Assembly: GCF_000719285.1 (NCBI RefSeq)
Contig: NZ_JOFS01000001.1
Coordinates: forward strand, 310,001-374,000
From: Streptomyces bicolor
Lineage (GTDB): Bacteria > Actinomycetota > Actinomycetes > Streptomycetales > Streptomycetaceae
Direction of reading: 5' to 3'
DNA length: 64,000 nucleotides
A program made the position numbers and the translations under genes. The first letter of the stretch is position 1. Each line of letters begins with the position of its first letter. Below the pieces are notes generated by a model. That model had not been told where the DNA came from. It saw nothing but the letters and a program-made list of their open reading frames with translations, and searched no databases. Of this stretch, positions 51,022 through 61,748 are shown piece by piece.

Positions 51022-52401
51022 TCAGGCCTGCGCCGAGATCCGCGCGAGGCGCTGTGCTTCCGCCCGCGTCGATCGCGCGATGGCGTCCTCGTCGGCCGTG
51101 AGCAGCCGTCCGTCCTCCACGATCTGCCGGCCGTTCACGAACGACGCGGTGACCGGTGCCGCGGCACCGAAGACCAGCGCGGTCACCGGGTCGGCGATGG
51201 AGGCGTGGGCGAGCGTGTCCAGCTTCCACAGCACGAGGTCGGCCAGCTTGCCCGGCTCCAGGGAGCCGATCTCGCTCGCCCGGCCGAGGACCTGGGCACC
51301 GCCGTACGTCCCGAGCCGCAGCGCCTGACGGGCGTTCAGGGCGGCCTCGCGGTGGGCGCCGAGGCGGTTGATGAGGAGAGCGTTGCGCAGCTCGGTGTGC
51401 AGTTCGCCGGACTCGTTGGAGGCCGTGCCGTCGACGCCGAGGCCGACCGGGACGCCGGCCGCGAGCATGTCCGGGACGCGGGCGATGCCGGCCGCGAGGC
51501 GGGCGTTCGACGACGGGCAGTGCGCCACACCCGTCTTCGTGCGGGCGAAGGCGGCGATGTCGGAGTCGTTCATGTGGACGCAGTGCGCCATCCACACGTC
51601 CTCGCCGAGCCAGCCGGTGGACTCGAAGTAGTCGGTCGGGCCCATGCCGAACAGCTCGTGGCAGAACTTCTCCTCCTCCACGGTCTCCGAGCCGTGGGTG
51701 TGCATGCGCACGCCGAGGCGGCGGGCGAGCTCAGCACCCTGCCTGAGCAGTTCGGTGGAGATGGAGAACGGGGAGCAGGGGGCGACGGCGACCTGGGTCA
51801 TCGCGTCGAAGGAGGCGTCGTGGTGCTGCTTGACGGTCTCCTCGGTCGCGGCCAGCGCGCCTTCGAGGGTCTCGACGGCGAAGTCCGGCGGCAGCCCGCC
51901 GTCCTTCTCACTGCGGTCCATGGAGCCACGGGCGAGCGTGAAGCGGACGCCCATGTCGCGTGCGGCCCCGATGATCGCGCCGGACAGGTCGCCGGAGCCC
52001 TTCGGGTAGACGTAGTGATGGTCCATGGCGGTGGTGACACCACCGCGGGCCATCATCGCCAGCGAGCCCTGCGCGGCTGAGCGCACCATCTGCTCGTCGA
52101 TGCGCGCCCAGGTCGGGTAGAGGGCGACGAGCCAGTTGAAGAGGTTGTGGTCCGTGGCCAGGCCGCGGGTGATCCACTGGTAGAAGTGGTGGTGCGTGTT
52201 GATCAGGCCGGGGGTCACCAGGTGCCCGGTGGCGTCGACACGGCGTACGACGTTCTCCAGGCCCTCGGGGGCACTGCCCGCGCCGAGCGACTCGATGCGG
52301 TTGTCCGCGATGACGATGTGGCCGGTCGGGTACTCGGTGTCGTTCGCGTCCACGGTCGCGATCGAACAGTTCTCGACGACGATGCGCTGGGCTGCTGCCA
52401 T
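51022..52401 (-). CDS. 8-oxoguanine deaminase (amidohydrolase)
   Basis: 459 residues from the ATG at 52401 (AAAGGAC upstream). It is an amidohydrolase of the ATZ/TRZ-guanine deaminase-like group: GLINTHHHFYQW (metal His pair), RMHTHGSETVEEE, MAHCVHMND and GLGVDGTASNESG (catalytic Asp). The family branch matching these motifs deaminates 8-oxoguanine to urate, which would feed directly into the uricase next to it. Alternative substrates such as guanine or triazines cannot be excluded by eye. Confidence 0.85.
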   Translation of the reverse strand: MAAAQRIVVENCSIATVDANDTEYPTGHIVIADNRIESLGAGSAPEGLENVVRRVDATGHLVTPGLINTHHHFYQWITRGLATDHNLFNWLVALYPTWARIDEQMVRSAAQGSLAMMARGGVTTAMDHHYVYPKGSGDLSGAIIGAARDMGVRFTLARGSMDRSEKDGGLPPDFAVETLEGALAATEETVKQHHDASFDAMTQVAVAPCSPFSISTELLRQGAELARRLGVRMHTHGSETVEEEKFCHELFGMGPTDYFESTGWLGEDVWMAHCVHMNDSDIAAFARTKTGVAHCPSSNARLAAGIARVPDMLAAGVPVGLGVDGTASNESGELHTELRNALLINRLGAHREAALNARQALRLGTYGGAQVLGRASEIGSLEPGKLADLVLWKLDTLAHASIADPVTALVFGAAAPVTASFVNGRQIVEDGRLLTADEDAIARSTRAEAQRLARISAQA

Positions 52402-52459
52402 GGTTCGTCCTTTGCGCTGATGTGGAGAGGGCACGGCAGGACCCTGGGAGTTTTGAGTG

Positions 52460-52492
52460 CCGTGACCGGGGAGCCGGGTTCCCCGGTCACGG
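52460..52492. terminator. Hairpin downstream of uricase
   Basis: CCGTGACCGGGGA (52460-52472) pairs perfectly with TCCCCGGTCACGG (52480-52492) around a 7-base loop. It lies between the uricase stop and the deaminase start, so it probably ends or attenuates the uraD-uraH-uricase transcript. Confidence 0.65.
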
Positions 52493-52510
52493 GTGCCGAA
52501 AGGGGGAGGA

Positions 52511-53434
52511 TCAGAGGTTGGTGAGGTCCACCGGGATCTTCGCCTCGCAGCCGTCCCGCAGGATGGTGGCCTCGATCAGGCCGTAGGGGCGGTCGGCGGC
52601 GAAGTACACCTCGTTGTCGTTCTTCAGCCCGAACGGCTCCAGGTCCACCAGGAAGTGGTGCTTGTTCGGGAGGGAGAAGCGGACCTCGTCGATCTCGCTG
52701 CGGTTGTTGATGATCCGCGAACCCATCTGGTACAGCGTCTGCTGCAGCGACAGCGAGTAGGTCTCGGCGAAGGCCTGGAGCATGTGCTTCTTGGTCTGCT
52801 CGTAGGACTTCTCCCAGTTGGGCATCCGCTGCTCGTCGTCGGTCCAGTTGAACCGCCAGCGGCCGGAGACCTGGGTGGCCAGGATGCGGTCGTACGCCTC
52901 CTGGAGCGTCGTGTACTTGTCCTTGACGTAGCCCCAGAACTCGGAGTTCGTCGAGTTCATCACGACGAGGTCCTTGAGGCCGGATATGACCTCCCACTTC
53001 TCACCGTCGTACGTGATCTGCGTGACGCGGGTCTCCTGGCCCTTGCGGACGAAGGAGTGCTTGACCTCGTCCGCGCCGATGAACTGCGAGTTGGCGTCGG
53101 AGGCCTCGATCCGCTCCCAGGCGTACTCCTCGATGCGGATCCGGGCGATCTTGATCGGCTCCTGGCTGGTCACGAAGTGCCGGGCCAGGTGGATGCCGAA
53201 CTGCTCGGCCGACTCGATGCCGTACTCCTTGGCGAACGCGTACACCGTGTTCTTGGTGGTGTCGGTTGGCAGGACGTTGGCGTTCGAGCCGGAGTAGTGG
53301 ACCTCGTCCATGTCGCCGCTCAGCGCCACGGAGACGTTGAGGTCCTTGATGTGGTGGGTGGCGCCGTCCCGCGTGATCTTTACGACTCGGTTCTCGGCCT
53401 TGCCGTACTGGTTCTGTCCCAGGATCGTGGGCAT
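52511..53434 (-). CDS. Urate oxidase (factor-independent uricase)
   Basis: 307 residues from the ATG at 53434, with GAGGGAG in the 7-bp gap after the HIU hydrolase gene. It oxidises urate with O2 to 5-hydroxyisourate and H2O2. Uricase features are YGKAENRVVKITRD, DTTKNTVYAFAKEYG (active-site Thr), HFVTSQEPIKIARI, GLKDLVVMNSTNSEFWGYVKD and the closing SLPNKHHFLVD. Its H2O2 may be handled by the catalase encoded 4 kb away. Confidence 0.95.
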   Translation of the reverse strand: MPTILGQNQYGKAENRVVKITRDGATHHIKDLNVSVALSGDMDEVHYSGSNANVLPTDTTKNTVYAFAKEYGIESAEQFGIHLARHFVTSQEPIKIARIRIEEYAWERIEASDANSQFIGADEVKHSFVRKGQETRVTQITYDGEKWEVISGLKDLVVMNSTNSEFWGYVKDKYTTLQEAYDRILATQVSGRWRFNWTDDEQRMPNWEKSYEQTKKHMLQAFAETYSLSLQQTLYQMGSRIINNRSEIDEVRFSLPNKHHFLVDLEPFGLKNDNEVYFAADRPYGLIEATILRDGCEAKIPVDLTNL

Positions 53435-53441
53435 GTGTCTG

Positions 53442-53834
53442 CTAGCTCCCTCGGTATACGGAGTAGCCGAACGGGTTGAGCAGCAGCGGCACGTGGTAGT
53501 GCTCCCCGGGCTGCACGGCGAAGGTGATCGCCACCTCGGGGAAGAACACGGCACCGCTGTCCCGATTCGCGGGGGCGTCCTGCTGCGCATCGGCTTGCTT
53601 CTTCTCGAAGTACGGCTCCACCGCGAAGTCGAGCCGTACGTGTGTGGCCCCCTCCGGCAGCGCCGGGAGGTCCTTGCACCGCCCGTCCGCGTCGGTCGCG
53701 GAACCGCCGAGCGCCTGCCACTCGGCGTCCCGGCCGCTGCGGGCCGCGAGCTGGACGGCGACGCCCTCGGCGGGGCGGCCGAGGCTGGTGTCCAGGATGT
53801 GCGTGGACACGGAGGCGGTGGTGCTGGTGCTCAT
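53442..53834 (-). CDS. uraH: 5-hydroxyisourate hydrolase
   Basis: 130 residues of the transthyretin-like family: STHILDTSLGRPAEGV at the N-terminus (catalytic His), a central Arg-containing strand region, HYHVPLLLNPFGYSVY and the canonical C-terminal YRGS tail with the catalytic residues. It opens the ring of 5-hydroxyisourate to OHCU. A Gln/Asp-rich insert around residues 80-95 is longer than usual. It sits between uraD (4 bp) and uricase (7 bp). Confidence 0.93.
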   Translation of the reverse strand: MSTSTTASVSTHILDTSLGRPAEGVAVQLAARSGRDAEWQALGGSATDADGRCKDLPALPEGATHVRLDFAVEPYFEKKQADAQQDAPANRDSGAVFFPEVAITFAVQPGEHYHVPLLLNPFGYSVYRGS

Positions 53835-53838
53835 GAGG

Positions 53839-54351
53839 TCAGGCTTCCTCTTCGACGATGCGGGCGAGCCGGATACGGTTGATCTTGCCCAGCTCGATGC
53901 GGACGATCTCCCGCTCCTGCTCCGGCGAGTTGCCGATCCGTTCCTTGACCGCGTCGCGCATCTGCTCGCCGGTCCGGCCGGTGGCGCAGATCAGGAAGAC
54001 ATGGCCGAACCTGTCCTGGTACGCCAGGTTGAGTTCGAGCATCTCGGCCTTGAGCTCCTCGGAGGCGCCGGCCATGCCGCGCTGCTCCCGGGCCGAGGTC
54101 GGGTCGCCCGGCTTGGGGCGGCCGATCGGCGGGTGCCCGGCCATGGCCTCGGCCAGGTCCTCGGCGGTCAGCTCGGCCATGGCGGCGTCACTGGCGGCGT
54201 AGAGGTCGTCGGCGGTGGCGTAGGGGCGGGCGGCGAGCAGCCGCTTCACCCATGCCGTGGCGGCGCACGCCTCGTGGAGAGCGGCGTGCGCCGCGTGCTC
54301 CTCCAGGGCGTTGAACCGGGCCAGGCCCGGGGGCGTGGAATTCGACGTCAC
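53839..54351 (-). CDS. uraD: OHCU decarboxylase (2-oxo-4-hydroxy-4-carboxy-5-ureidoimidazoline decarboxylase)
   Basis: 170 residues, normal length. Family marks are FNALEEHAA at the start, AGHPPIG with the catalytic His, the LNLAYQDRFGHVFLICATGR segment and a NSPEQEREIVRIELGKINRIRL close. It decarboxylates OHCU to S-allantoin, the last step before allantoinase. It is the first gene of the uraD-uraH-uricase operon and has candidate AllR-type repeats about 80-110 bp upstream. Confidence 0.94.
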   Translation of the reverse strand: MTSNSTPPGLARFNALEEHAAHAALHEACAATAWVKRLLAARPYATADDLYAASDAAMAELTAEDLAEAMAGHPPIGRPKPGDPTSAREQRGMAGASEELKAEMLELNLAYQDRFGHVFLICATGRTGEQMRDAVKERIGNSPEQEREIVRIELGKINRIRLARIVEEEA

Positions 54352-54429
54352 GGGAGCCTCCGTGGCCGCGCAGGGCGGCCTTCGTACTGAACGGGCGTGC
54401 CGATAGCTAACGCCCTACGACGACGAGAC

Positions 54430-54463
54430 GTCAACACTTTGTTGAAAATTCGCGGTAACGAAA
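54430..54463. promoter_or_regulatory. Paired inverted repeats upstream of uraD (candidate AllR operator)
   Basis: GTCAACACTTTGTTGAA (54430-54446) is followed by TTCGCGGTAACGAA (54449-54462). Their arrangement mirrors the allantoinase and malate synthase sites. An AT-rich patch here stands out from the surrounding GC-rich sequence. Confidence 0.55.
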
Positions 54464-54500
54464 CCGGGCCGGTCGCCCCGGCGCCCAGAGGCCGGTCTTC

Positions 54501-54869
54501 TCAGGCGTTCTTGTCCCGGTTGAGGTAGTTGTAGACCGTGAAGCGGCTCACCCCGAGCGCGCTCGCCACGGTCTCCACGCCGTGCCGCACGGAGAAGGCG
54601 CCACGCGCCTCGAGTATCCGCACGACCTCCTGCTTCGCCTTGCGGTCCAGGTCGGCCAGCGGCTTGCCCTTCCGGCGCTCCATGGCGGCCAGGATGTGGT
54701 CCAGAGAGTCGGCCAGTTGGGGCAGGCGTACGGCGACCACGTCCGCACCCTCCCAGGAGAGCACGACATCCTCAGGGCCGGCCTCGTCCGGCGGGATGAT
54801 CTCGCCGCCCATGGCGTCGACCAGCGGCTTCACGGCCGCGATGAAGGGCTCCTCGCCGGTGCCGGTCAC
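54501..54869 (-). CDS. Helix-turn-helix protein in purine cluster
   Basis: 122 residues. The N-terminal 70 or so residues form a small alpha/beta domain (VVLSWEGADVVAVRLPQLADSLDHIL). The C-terminus is a Fis-like helix-turn-helix: EVVRILEARGAFSVRHGVETVASALGVSRFTVYNYLN. It probably regulates neighbouring purine genes or itself. Its start overlaps the small upstream protein gene by 4 bp. It is a conserved companion of uraD operons in Streptomyces as far as I remember; target unknown. Confidence 0.78.
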   Translation of the reverse strand: MTGTGEEPFIAAVKPLVDAMGGEIIPPDEAGPEDVVLSWEGADVVAVRLPQLADSLDHILAAMERRKGKPLADLDRKAKQEVVRILEARGAFSVRHGVETVASALGVSRFTVYNYLNRDKNA

Positions 54870-55117
54870 TGCTCGCCCTCCCCGACCACGTTGACCTGCA
54901 GGGAGATCCGGGTGGCGCCGGCCTCCAGCGTCTTGCGCAGCAGGGCGTCCAGGGCGGTGAGCACGGCGTCGGCACCGCCCTCCGCCGTGTTGCCGAACGG
55001 GCCGACGTCCACCGCGTCGAGCTCGGCCGCCTCGATGACCTCGCGGGCGACCAGCGCGTGCGCGGGTGCCTCGTCGAGGTCGAAGGGTTCGGTAGTGAAC
55101 TCCACTCGCAATCGCAT
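54866..55117 (-). CDS. Small alpha/beta protein coupled to the HTH gene (YkoF/MTH1187-like candidate)
   Basis: 83 residues from the ATG at 55117 with GGGGGCAGC upstream. It has a beta-alpha-beta layout: MRLRVEFTTEPFDL, then AREVIEAAELDAVDVGPFG, then LEAGATRISLQVNVV. This resembles the ligand-binding half of thiamine-binding YkoF/MTH1187-type proteins. A frame extending to 55189 has no good start. With the overlapping HTH protein it could form a split ligand-sensing regulator; this is inferred. Confidence 0.6.
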   Translation of the reverse strand: MRLRVEFTTEPFDLDEAPAHALVAREVIEAAELDAVDVGPFGNTAEGGADAVLTALDALLRKTLEAGATRISLQVNVVGEGEQ

Positions 55118-55500
55118 GCTGCCCCCAAAAAACCCTCTGACCTGCACTTCAGCCCGGATGGCACACCGCGAGGGCGCACCAGGGCACAACGGGAGGCACG
55201 ATCGACAGCACCAGGGCCACGATGCACCGCAGGCCGATCAATTCACGGCGGCGGAGCCGGGTCGCCCGCCCAGCAGCGACTGTATCCGACGGCGAACCCA
55301 CCCGCCGGGTTCGAGAGGCATGACATGAGCACCGCGCGCGCCGCGTGGCGCCGCCGGTCGCCGCACCGCGCGCGCCGCGACTGACCGACCGACTGCCCCA
55401 CCCCCTTGACAAGCCACGACGCCCGACGGCAATCTTCCATTAAGCAGAAACGAACTTCCGCATTACGGAATCTCGACAACGGAAGGGAGCGCCGGCCCCC
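55118..55500. promoter_or_regulatory. Divergent promoter region with paired repeats before hydroxypyruvate isomerase
   Basis: This 383-bp gap between divergent genes holds TTCCGCATTACGGAA (55456-55470), a perfect TTCCG-N5-CGGAA repeat, and a weaker copy TTCCATTAAGCAGAA (55435-55449) whose centre is 21 bp away. The same 21-bp centre spacing occurs upstream of gcl. The remainder is GC-rich with no gene I can support. Confidence 0.6.
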
Positions 55501-56322
55501 ATGGGATTCGCAGAGCAGCGCTTCAACGTCAACCTGTCGATCCTCTTCACGGAACTCCCGCTCCTGGAGCGCCCCGCGGCCGCCGCCGCGGCCGGCTTCA
55601 CCGCGGTCGAGCTGTGGTGGCCCTGGGTCGACTCCCCCACCCCCGAGCAGTCCGAGCTCGACGCCCTCAAGAAGGCGATCGAGGACGCGGGCGTCCAGCT
55701 CACCGGCCTGAACTTCTACGCCGGTCAGCTGCCCGGCCCCGACCGTGGCGCCCTTTCTCTACCGGGCGAGGAGTCGGAGAGGTTCCGCGCCAACATCGAC
55801 GTGGCCGCCGACTTCGCGCAGTCGCTCGGCTGCAAGGCGCTCAACGCCCTGTACGGCAACCGCGTCGAGGGCGTGGACCCGGCCGAGCAGGACGCGCTGG
55901 CGCTGGAGAACCTGGTTCTCGCGGCCCGGGCGGCCGACCGGATCGGCGCGATCCTGCTGATCGAGGCCCTGAACAAGCCCGAGTCGCCGCTGTACCCGCT
56001 GGTGTCCGCACCGGCCGCGGTCGGGATCGTCGACAAGGTCAACGAGGCGACGGGACTGGGCAACGCCCGCTTCCTCATGGACCTCTACCACCTGTCCATG
56101 AACGGCGAGGACCTGCCGGCCGTGATCGAGCGGTACGCCGCCAGGACCGGCCATGTGCAGATCGCCGACAACCCGGGCCGTGGCGCGCCGGGCACGGGCT
56201 CGCTGCCCCTCGAAGACCTCCTCGACCAGCTGAAGAAGGCGGGCTACGACGGCTGGGTCGGCCTCGAGTACAAGCCGGGCGACCGCCCGAGCGCCGAGGC
56301 CTTCGACTGGCTGCCCCGCTGA
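55501..56322 (+). CDS. hyi: Hydroxypyruvate isomerase
   Basis: 273 residues of the xylose-isomerase-like TIM barrel family. The start reads FNVNLSILFTELPLLERP. Metal ligands are expected in LLIEALNKPES, FLMDLYHLSMNGED and HVQIADNPGRGAPGTG, with the final Glu in WVGLEYKPG. It interconverts hydroxypyruvate and tartronate semialdehyde. It heads the hyi-glxR-katA group, 27 bp before glxR, and is preceded by candidate AllR-type sites. Confidence 0.93.
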   Translation: MGFAEQRFNVNLSILFTELPLLERPAAAAAAGFTAVELWWPWVDSPTPEQSELDALKKAIEDAGVQLTGLNFYAGQLPGPDRGALSLPGEESERFRANIDVAADFAQSLGCKALNALYGNRVEGVDPAEQDALALENLVLAARAADRIGAILLIEALNKPESPLYPLVSAPAAVGIVDKVNEATGLGNARFLMDLYHLSMNGEDLPAVIERYAARTGHVQIADNPGRGAPGTGSLPLEDLLDQLKKAGYDGWVGLEYKPGDRPSAEAFDWLPR

Positions 56323-56349
56323 CCCCTTTACCTGAAAGGCACCCCCATC

Positions 56350-57264
56350 ATGAGCAACCTCGCAGGTTCTTCCCACCCGACCCGCCCGGCGATTGCCTGG
56401 ATCGGCCTCGGCATCATGGGCTCCCCCATGTCCGAGAACCTGATCAAGGCGGGCTACCAGGTCACCGGCTTCACTCTGGAACAGGACAAGCTGGACCGCC
56501 TCGCCGCCGCGGGCGGCACCGCCGCCGGTTCGATCGCCGAGGCCGTGAAGGACGCCGACGTCGTCATCACGATGGTCCCGGCCTCCCCCCACGTCGAGGC
56601 CATCTCCTACGGCCCCGACGGCATCCTGGAGAACGCGAAGGCCGGCGCCCTGCTGATCGACATGTCCTCGATCACCCCGCAGACCTCGGTCGACCTGGCG
56701 AAGGCCGCCAAGGACAAGGGCATCCGCGTCCTGGACGCCCCCGTGTCCGGCGGTGAGGCCGGTGCCGTCGAGGCCGTACTGTCGATCATGGTCGGCGGTG
56801 AGCAGGCCGACTTCGACCAGGCCAAGCCGATCTTCGAGGCCCTCGGCAAGACCATCGTGCTGTGCGGTCCGCACGGCTCGGGTCAGACCGTGAAGGCGGC
56901 CAACCAGCTGATCGTCGCCGTGAACATCCAGGCGTGCGCCGAGGCCGTGGTCTTCCTGGAGAAGTCGGGCGTGGACCTGAACGCCGCGCTGGACGTCCTC
57001 AACGGCGGCCTGGCGGGCTCGACCGTGCTGACGCGGAAGAAGGACAACTTCCTGAACCGGGACTTCAAGCCCGGCTTCCGTATCGACCTGCACCACAAGG
57101 ACATGGGCATCGTGACGGACGCCGCCCGCAACGTCGGCGCCGCCCTGCCGGTCGGTGCCGTGGTGGCCCAGCTGGTCGCGTCCCTGCGCGCCCAGGGCGA
57201 CGGCGGGCTGGACCACTCCGCGCTGCTGCGCGCGGTCGAGCGCCTCTCCGGCGCCCAGGTCTGA
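56350..57264 (+). CDS. glxR: 2-hydroxy-3-oxopropionate (tartronate semialdehyde) reductase
   Basis: 304 residues of the beta-hydroxyacid dehydrogenase family. The Rossmann motif is [14 protein letters not shown], the substrate motif is [11 protein letters not shown] and the catalytic Lys lies in [10 protein letters not shown]. The C-terminal [13 protein letters not shown] segment is typical of GarR/GlxR. It reduces tartronate semialdehyde from the gcl reaction to glycerate. Ribosome-binding site AAAGG. Same operon as hyi. Confidence 0.95.
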   Translation: MSNLAGSSHPTRPAIAWIGLGIMGSPMSENLIKAGYQVTGFTLEQDKLDRLAAAGGTAAGSIAEAVKDADVVITMVPASPHVEAISYGPDGILENAKAGALLIDMSSITPQTSVDLAKAAKDKGIRVLDAPVSGGEAGAVEAVLSIMVGGEQADFDQAKPIFEALGKTIVLCGPHGSGQTVKAANQLIVAVNIQACAEAVVFLEKSGVDLNAALDVLNGGLAGSTVLTRKKDNFLNRDFKPGFRIDLHHKDMGIVTDAARNVGAALPVGAVVAQLVASLRAQGDGGLDHSALLRAVERLSGAQV

Positions 57265-57341
57265 CCCACCCGAGACTTCCGGGCGGCGCTCCGCTGACAC
57301 CTGTCCTGTCGCGCCCAGGCGGGGCGCCGCCCGGAATCAAC

Positions 57342-57409
57342 TTCAACAAACTGTTGACGCTCAGTTTCTCCCACTTCTAGGCTCCATCAAGCGGAAAGTG
57401 TTTTCCGCT
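57342..57409. promoter_or_regulatory. Two inverted repeats upstream of catalase
   Basis: TTCAACAAACTGTTGA (57342-57357) is nearly the same as the TTCAAC-type repeats of other pathway promoters. Further downstream AGCGGAAAGTGTTTTCCGCT (57390-57409) is a perfect 8-bp inverted repeat with a 4-bp spacer, 40 bp before the catalase start. The first suggests co-regulation with allantoin genes. The second may be a different operator or an mRNA hairpin. Confidence 0.55.
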
Positions 57410-57448
57410 GCCACCCGCACGGAAGTGCCACCGCACGGAAGGTCCACG

Positions 57449-58921
57449 ATGTCGAAGCGCGTGCTCTCGGCGCGAACTCTCACTACGGAGTCCGGCGCCC
57501 CGGTCGCAGACAACCAGAACTCCGCCTCCGCCGGCGTCGGCGGCCCGCTCCTGCTCCAGGACCAGCACCTGCTGGAGAAGCTGGCGCGCTTCAACCGCGA
57601 GCGCATCCCGGAGCGCGTGGTGCACGCCCGCGGCTCCGGCGCGTACGGCCACTTCGAGGTGACCGACGACGTCACCGGTTTCACCCACGCCGACTTCCTC
57701 AGCGCGGTGGGCAAGCGGACCGAGGTGTTCCTGCGCTTCTCGACCGTGGCCGACAGTCTCGGCGGCGCGGACGCCGTGCGCGACCCGCGCGGTTTCGCCG
57801 TCAAGTTCTATACGGCGGAGGGCAATTACGACCTCGTCGGCAACAACACCCCGGTGTTCTTCATCAAGGACCCGATCAAGTTCCCCGACTTCATCCACTC
57901 GCAGAAGCGCGACCCGTTCACCGGCCGCCAGGAGCCGGACAACGTCTGGGACTTCTGGGCGCACGCCCCCGAGGCGACGCACCAGGTGACCTGGCTGATG
58001 GGCGACCGCGGCATCCCGGCGTCGTACCGCCACATGAACGGCTACGGCTCGCACACCTACCAGTGGACGAACGCCGACGGCGAGGCCTTCTTCGTCAAGT
58101 ACCACTTCAAGACCAACCAGGGCATCCGCTGCCTGTCCGCCGAGCAGGGCGCGGAGCTCGCCGGCAAGGACCCCAACTCCCACCACACGGACCTGCTCCA
58201 GGCCATCGAGCGGGGCGTACACCCGTCCTGGACGCTCTACGTCCAGATCATGCCGGCGGCCGAGGCGGCCGACTACCGCTTCAACCCCTTCGACCTCACC
58301 AAGGTATGGCCGCACAAGGACTACCCGCTGCAGCGCGTGGGCCGGCTGGTCCTCGACCGCAACCCGGACAACGTCTTCGCCGAGGTCGAGCAGGCCGCGT
58401 TCTCCCCGAACAACTTCGTGCCGGGCATCGGCCCCTCCCCCGACAAGATGCTCCAGGGCCGTCTGTTCGCCTACGCGGACGCCCACCGCTACCGCCTGGG
58501 CGTCAACCACACCCAGCTCGCGGTGAACGCCCCGAAGGCGACGACCGCGCAGAACTACGGCCGCGACGGCTTCATGGCGACCAACTCCCAGGGCCGGTAC
58601 GCCAAGAACTACGAGCCGAACTCCTACGACGGCCCGGTGGAGACCGGCCGCCCGCTGTCGGCCCCGCTGGCGGTGAGCGGCCACACGGGCACCCACTCCG
58701 CCCCTCTCCACACCAAGGACGACGACTTCTTCCAGGCCGGCGAGCTGTACCGCCTGATGTCCGCCGAGGAGAAGTCCCGCCTGATCGCCAACATCGCCGG
58801 CGGCCTGTCCCAGGTCTCCCGCGACGACGTGATCGAGAAGAACCTGGCCCACTTCCACGCCGCCGACCCGGAGTACGGCAAGCGCGTGGAGGAGGCGGTC
58901 CGCGCCCTGCGCGAGGGCTGA
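57449..58921 (+). CDS. katA: Monofunctional heme catalase (clade 3 type)
   Basis: 490 residues from the ATG at 57449 (GGAAGG upstream), the small-subunit catalase size. Family marks are [20 protein letters not shown] with the catalytic His, [20 protein letters not shown] with the catalytic Asn, and [14 protein letters not shown] with the heme-ligand Tyr. It dismutates H2O2. It has its own repeat-rich promoter 185 bp after glxR. Placement beside uricase and the glyoxylate genes suggests it removes uricase-derived peroxide. Confidence 0.95.
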   Translation: MSKRVLSARTLTTESGAPVADNQNSASAGVGGPLLLQDQHLLEKLARFNRERIPERVVHARGSGAYGHFEVTDDVTGFTHADFLSAVGKRTEVFLRFSTVADSLGGADAVRDPRGFAVKFYTAEGNYDLVGNNTPVFFIKDPIKFPDFIHSQKRDPFTGRQEPDNVWDFWAHAPEATHQVTWLMGDRGIPASYRHMNGYGSHTYQWTNADGEAFFVKYHFKTNQGIRCLSAEQGAELAGKDPNSHHTDLLQAIERGVHPSWTLYVQIMPAAEAADYRFNPFDLTKVWPHKDYPLQRVGRLVLDRNPDNVFAEVEQAAFSPNNFVPGIGPSPDKMLQGRLFAYADAHRYRLGVNHTQLAVNAPKATTAQNYGRDGFMATNSQGRYAKNYEPNSYDGPVETGRPLSAPLAVSGHTGTHSAPLHTKDDDFFQAGELYRLMSAEEKSRLIANIAGGLSQVSRDDVIEKNLAHFHAADPEYGKRVEEAVRALREG

Positions 58922-58931
58922 ACCCCAAGAC

Positions 58932-58968
58932 TGCGTCCGGTTCCTGACGGGAGGTCAGGCCGGACGCA
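58932..58968. terminator. Terminator hairpin after catalase
   Basis: TGCGTCCGG (58932-58940) pairs with CCGGACGCA (58960-58968), and inside them CCTGAC pairs with GTCAGG around a 5-base loop. It starts 10 bp after the catalase stop. Confidence 0.75.
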
Positions 58969-59682
58969 CCGCCCGCGCTTCGACTGAGCGACCCGGATGA
59001 GGGGTGGTCGATCAGCACGAGCGCGGGCAACGTGAGGACCGCGGCGGCGTGCGAGCCAGTGCGGTGGTGAAGGTCCGGTCTCCTTCTTCGACCAGAGGGA
59101 AGGAGCCCCGGTTCCGTCGCTGCCGCCGCGGTCCCGAGCCCCCCAGACCCCGTCCGGCGGCGCGAAAGTCCTGTCGCGCCCAGCCTCGCACCGCCGGACG
59201 GCCACAACCGAATACCTCACCGGCCGAAGAGCGCCGTATGCGGACGGTCCCGCATACGGCGCTCTTCGGCGTCCTCCTGCTGCACTGCCTACCGCAGGTG
59301 CTGGATCCACCGCGATCGGTACTCCCCGCTGGGAATGTGGTGCCAATCCGGGGGCCAGTCATCGTCGAATGCCTGCGCATCAGCCATGATCAGGCCGTTG
59401 TTTCCGCAACTGTGCCGCGATCGCCCCATTGGTTGCCCTGGGCTCCGCGCCCCGCCAGTTGCCACCGGCGCTCCACCATGTGACGCCCTTTCAGCCGAGT
59501 GGCTCCGACGCCCGGGCCCCCGCCGGGTCGCCTACGCCGGCGGCCGTATGCCGGCTACGGAACCTCAGATCAACCTCTGAACATGCGCCGGAAGGCTTCA
59601 ACCGCCCCCCGCCGCGGGCACACTCTCGTCACACGGTGCCCGCCGGCACGGGGGCGGCGGGCACCGGCACGGGGGACGGAAA
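58969..59682. other. Gene-poor region with a 20-bp perfect hairpin and a 32-codon frame
   Basis: No full gene is supported. A perfect 20-bp inverted repeat (59223-59242 with 59251-59270, 8-base loop) looks like a terminator or structured RNA. On the minus strand a 32-codon frame at 59289-59387 (start MADAQAFDDDWPPDW) has protein-like composition, rich in Trp and Asp, but a weak ribosome-binding site; it could be a gene remnant. It ends about 20 bp before the hairpin in its own reading direction. A longer plus-strand frame at 59004-59483 is Arg/Pro-rich and looks accidental. Confidence 0.5.
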
Positions 59683-59714
59683 AGGGCGGCCCAACCGAAA
59701 GGTCGGGCCGCCCT
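59683..59714. terminator. Terminator hairpin after gcl
   Basis: AGGGCGGCCCAACC (59683-59696) pairs with GGTCGGGCCGCCCT (59701-59714), one mismatch, around a 4-base loop. On the leftward strand it is followed by TTTTCC, as expected of an intrinsic terminator for gcl. Confidence 0.75.
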
Positions 59715-59733
59715 CTTGGTCGTCCGGGGTGTG

Positions 59734-61518
<1,785 letters not shown>

Positions 61519-61608
61519 TGAGTACTCCTGCTTCGGCTGTCGGATTCGCACTCCCGTCGCGCCCCGCGGTGAGCAATTCCGTGACGATGACAAGTCCGCG
61601 ATCAGTTA

Positions 61609-61644
61609 TTCCGTATCGCGGAAATATTTTTCTACTATCTGGAA
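61609..61644. promoter_or_regulatory. Paired inverted repeats upstream of gcl (candidate AllR operator)
   Basis: TTCCGTATCGCGGAA (61609-61623) is a perfect TTCCG-N5-CGGAA repeat. A weaker copy TTCTACTATCTGGAA (61630-61644) has its centre 21 bp away, the same spacing as before hyi. It lies about 90 bp upstream of the gcl start in an AT-rich patch. Confidence 0.6.
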
Positions 61645-61748
61645 GCAATGTAAGTGGACGGGTGAAGACCGTCAAGGGGCGGACAACCGGGCGCGCCCTG
61701 GAGGACGATGGGTGCGCTGTCCCGCTGCGAGGTCGTCCTGGAGTGGCC

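Noticed and set aside
59004..59483. 159-codon frame after catalase
   Set aside because: Arg/Pro-rich and spanning a perfect hairpin; looks like chance in high-GC sequence.
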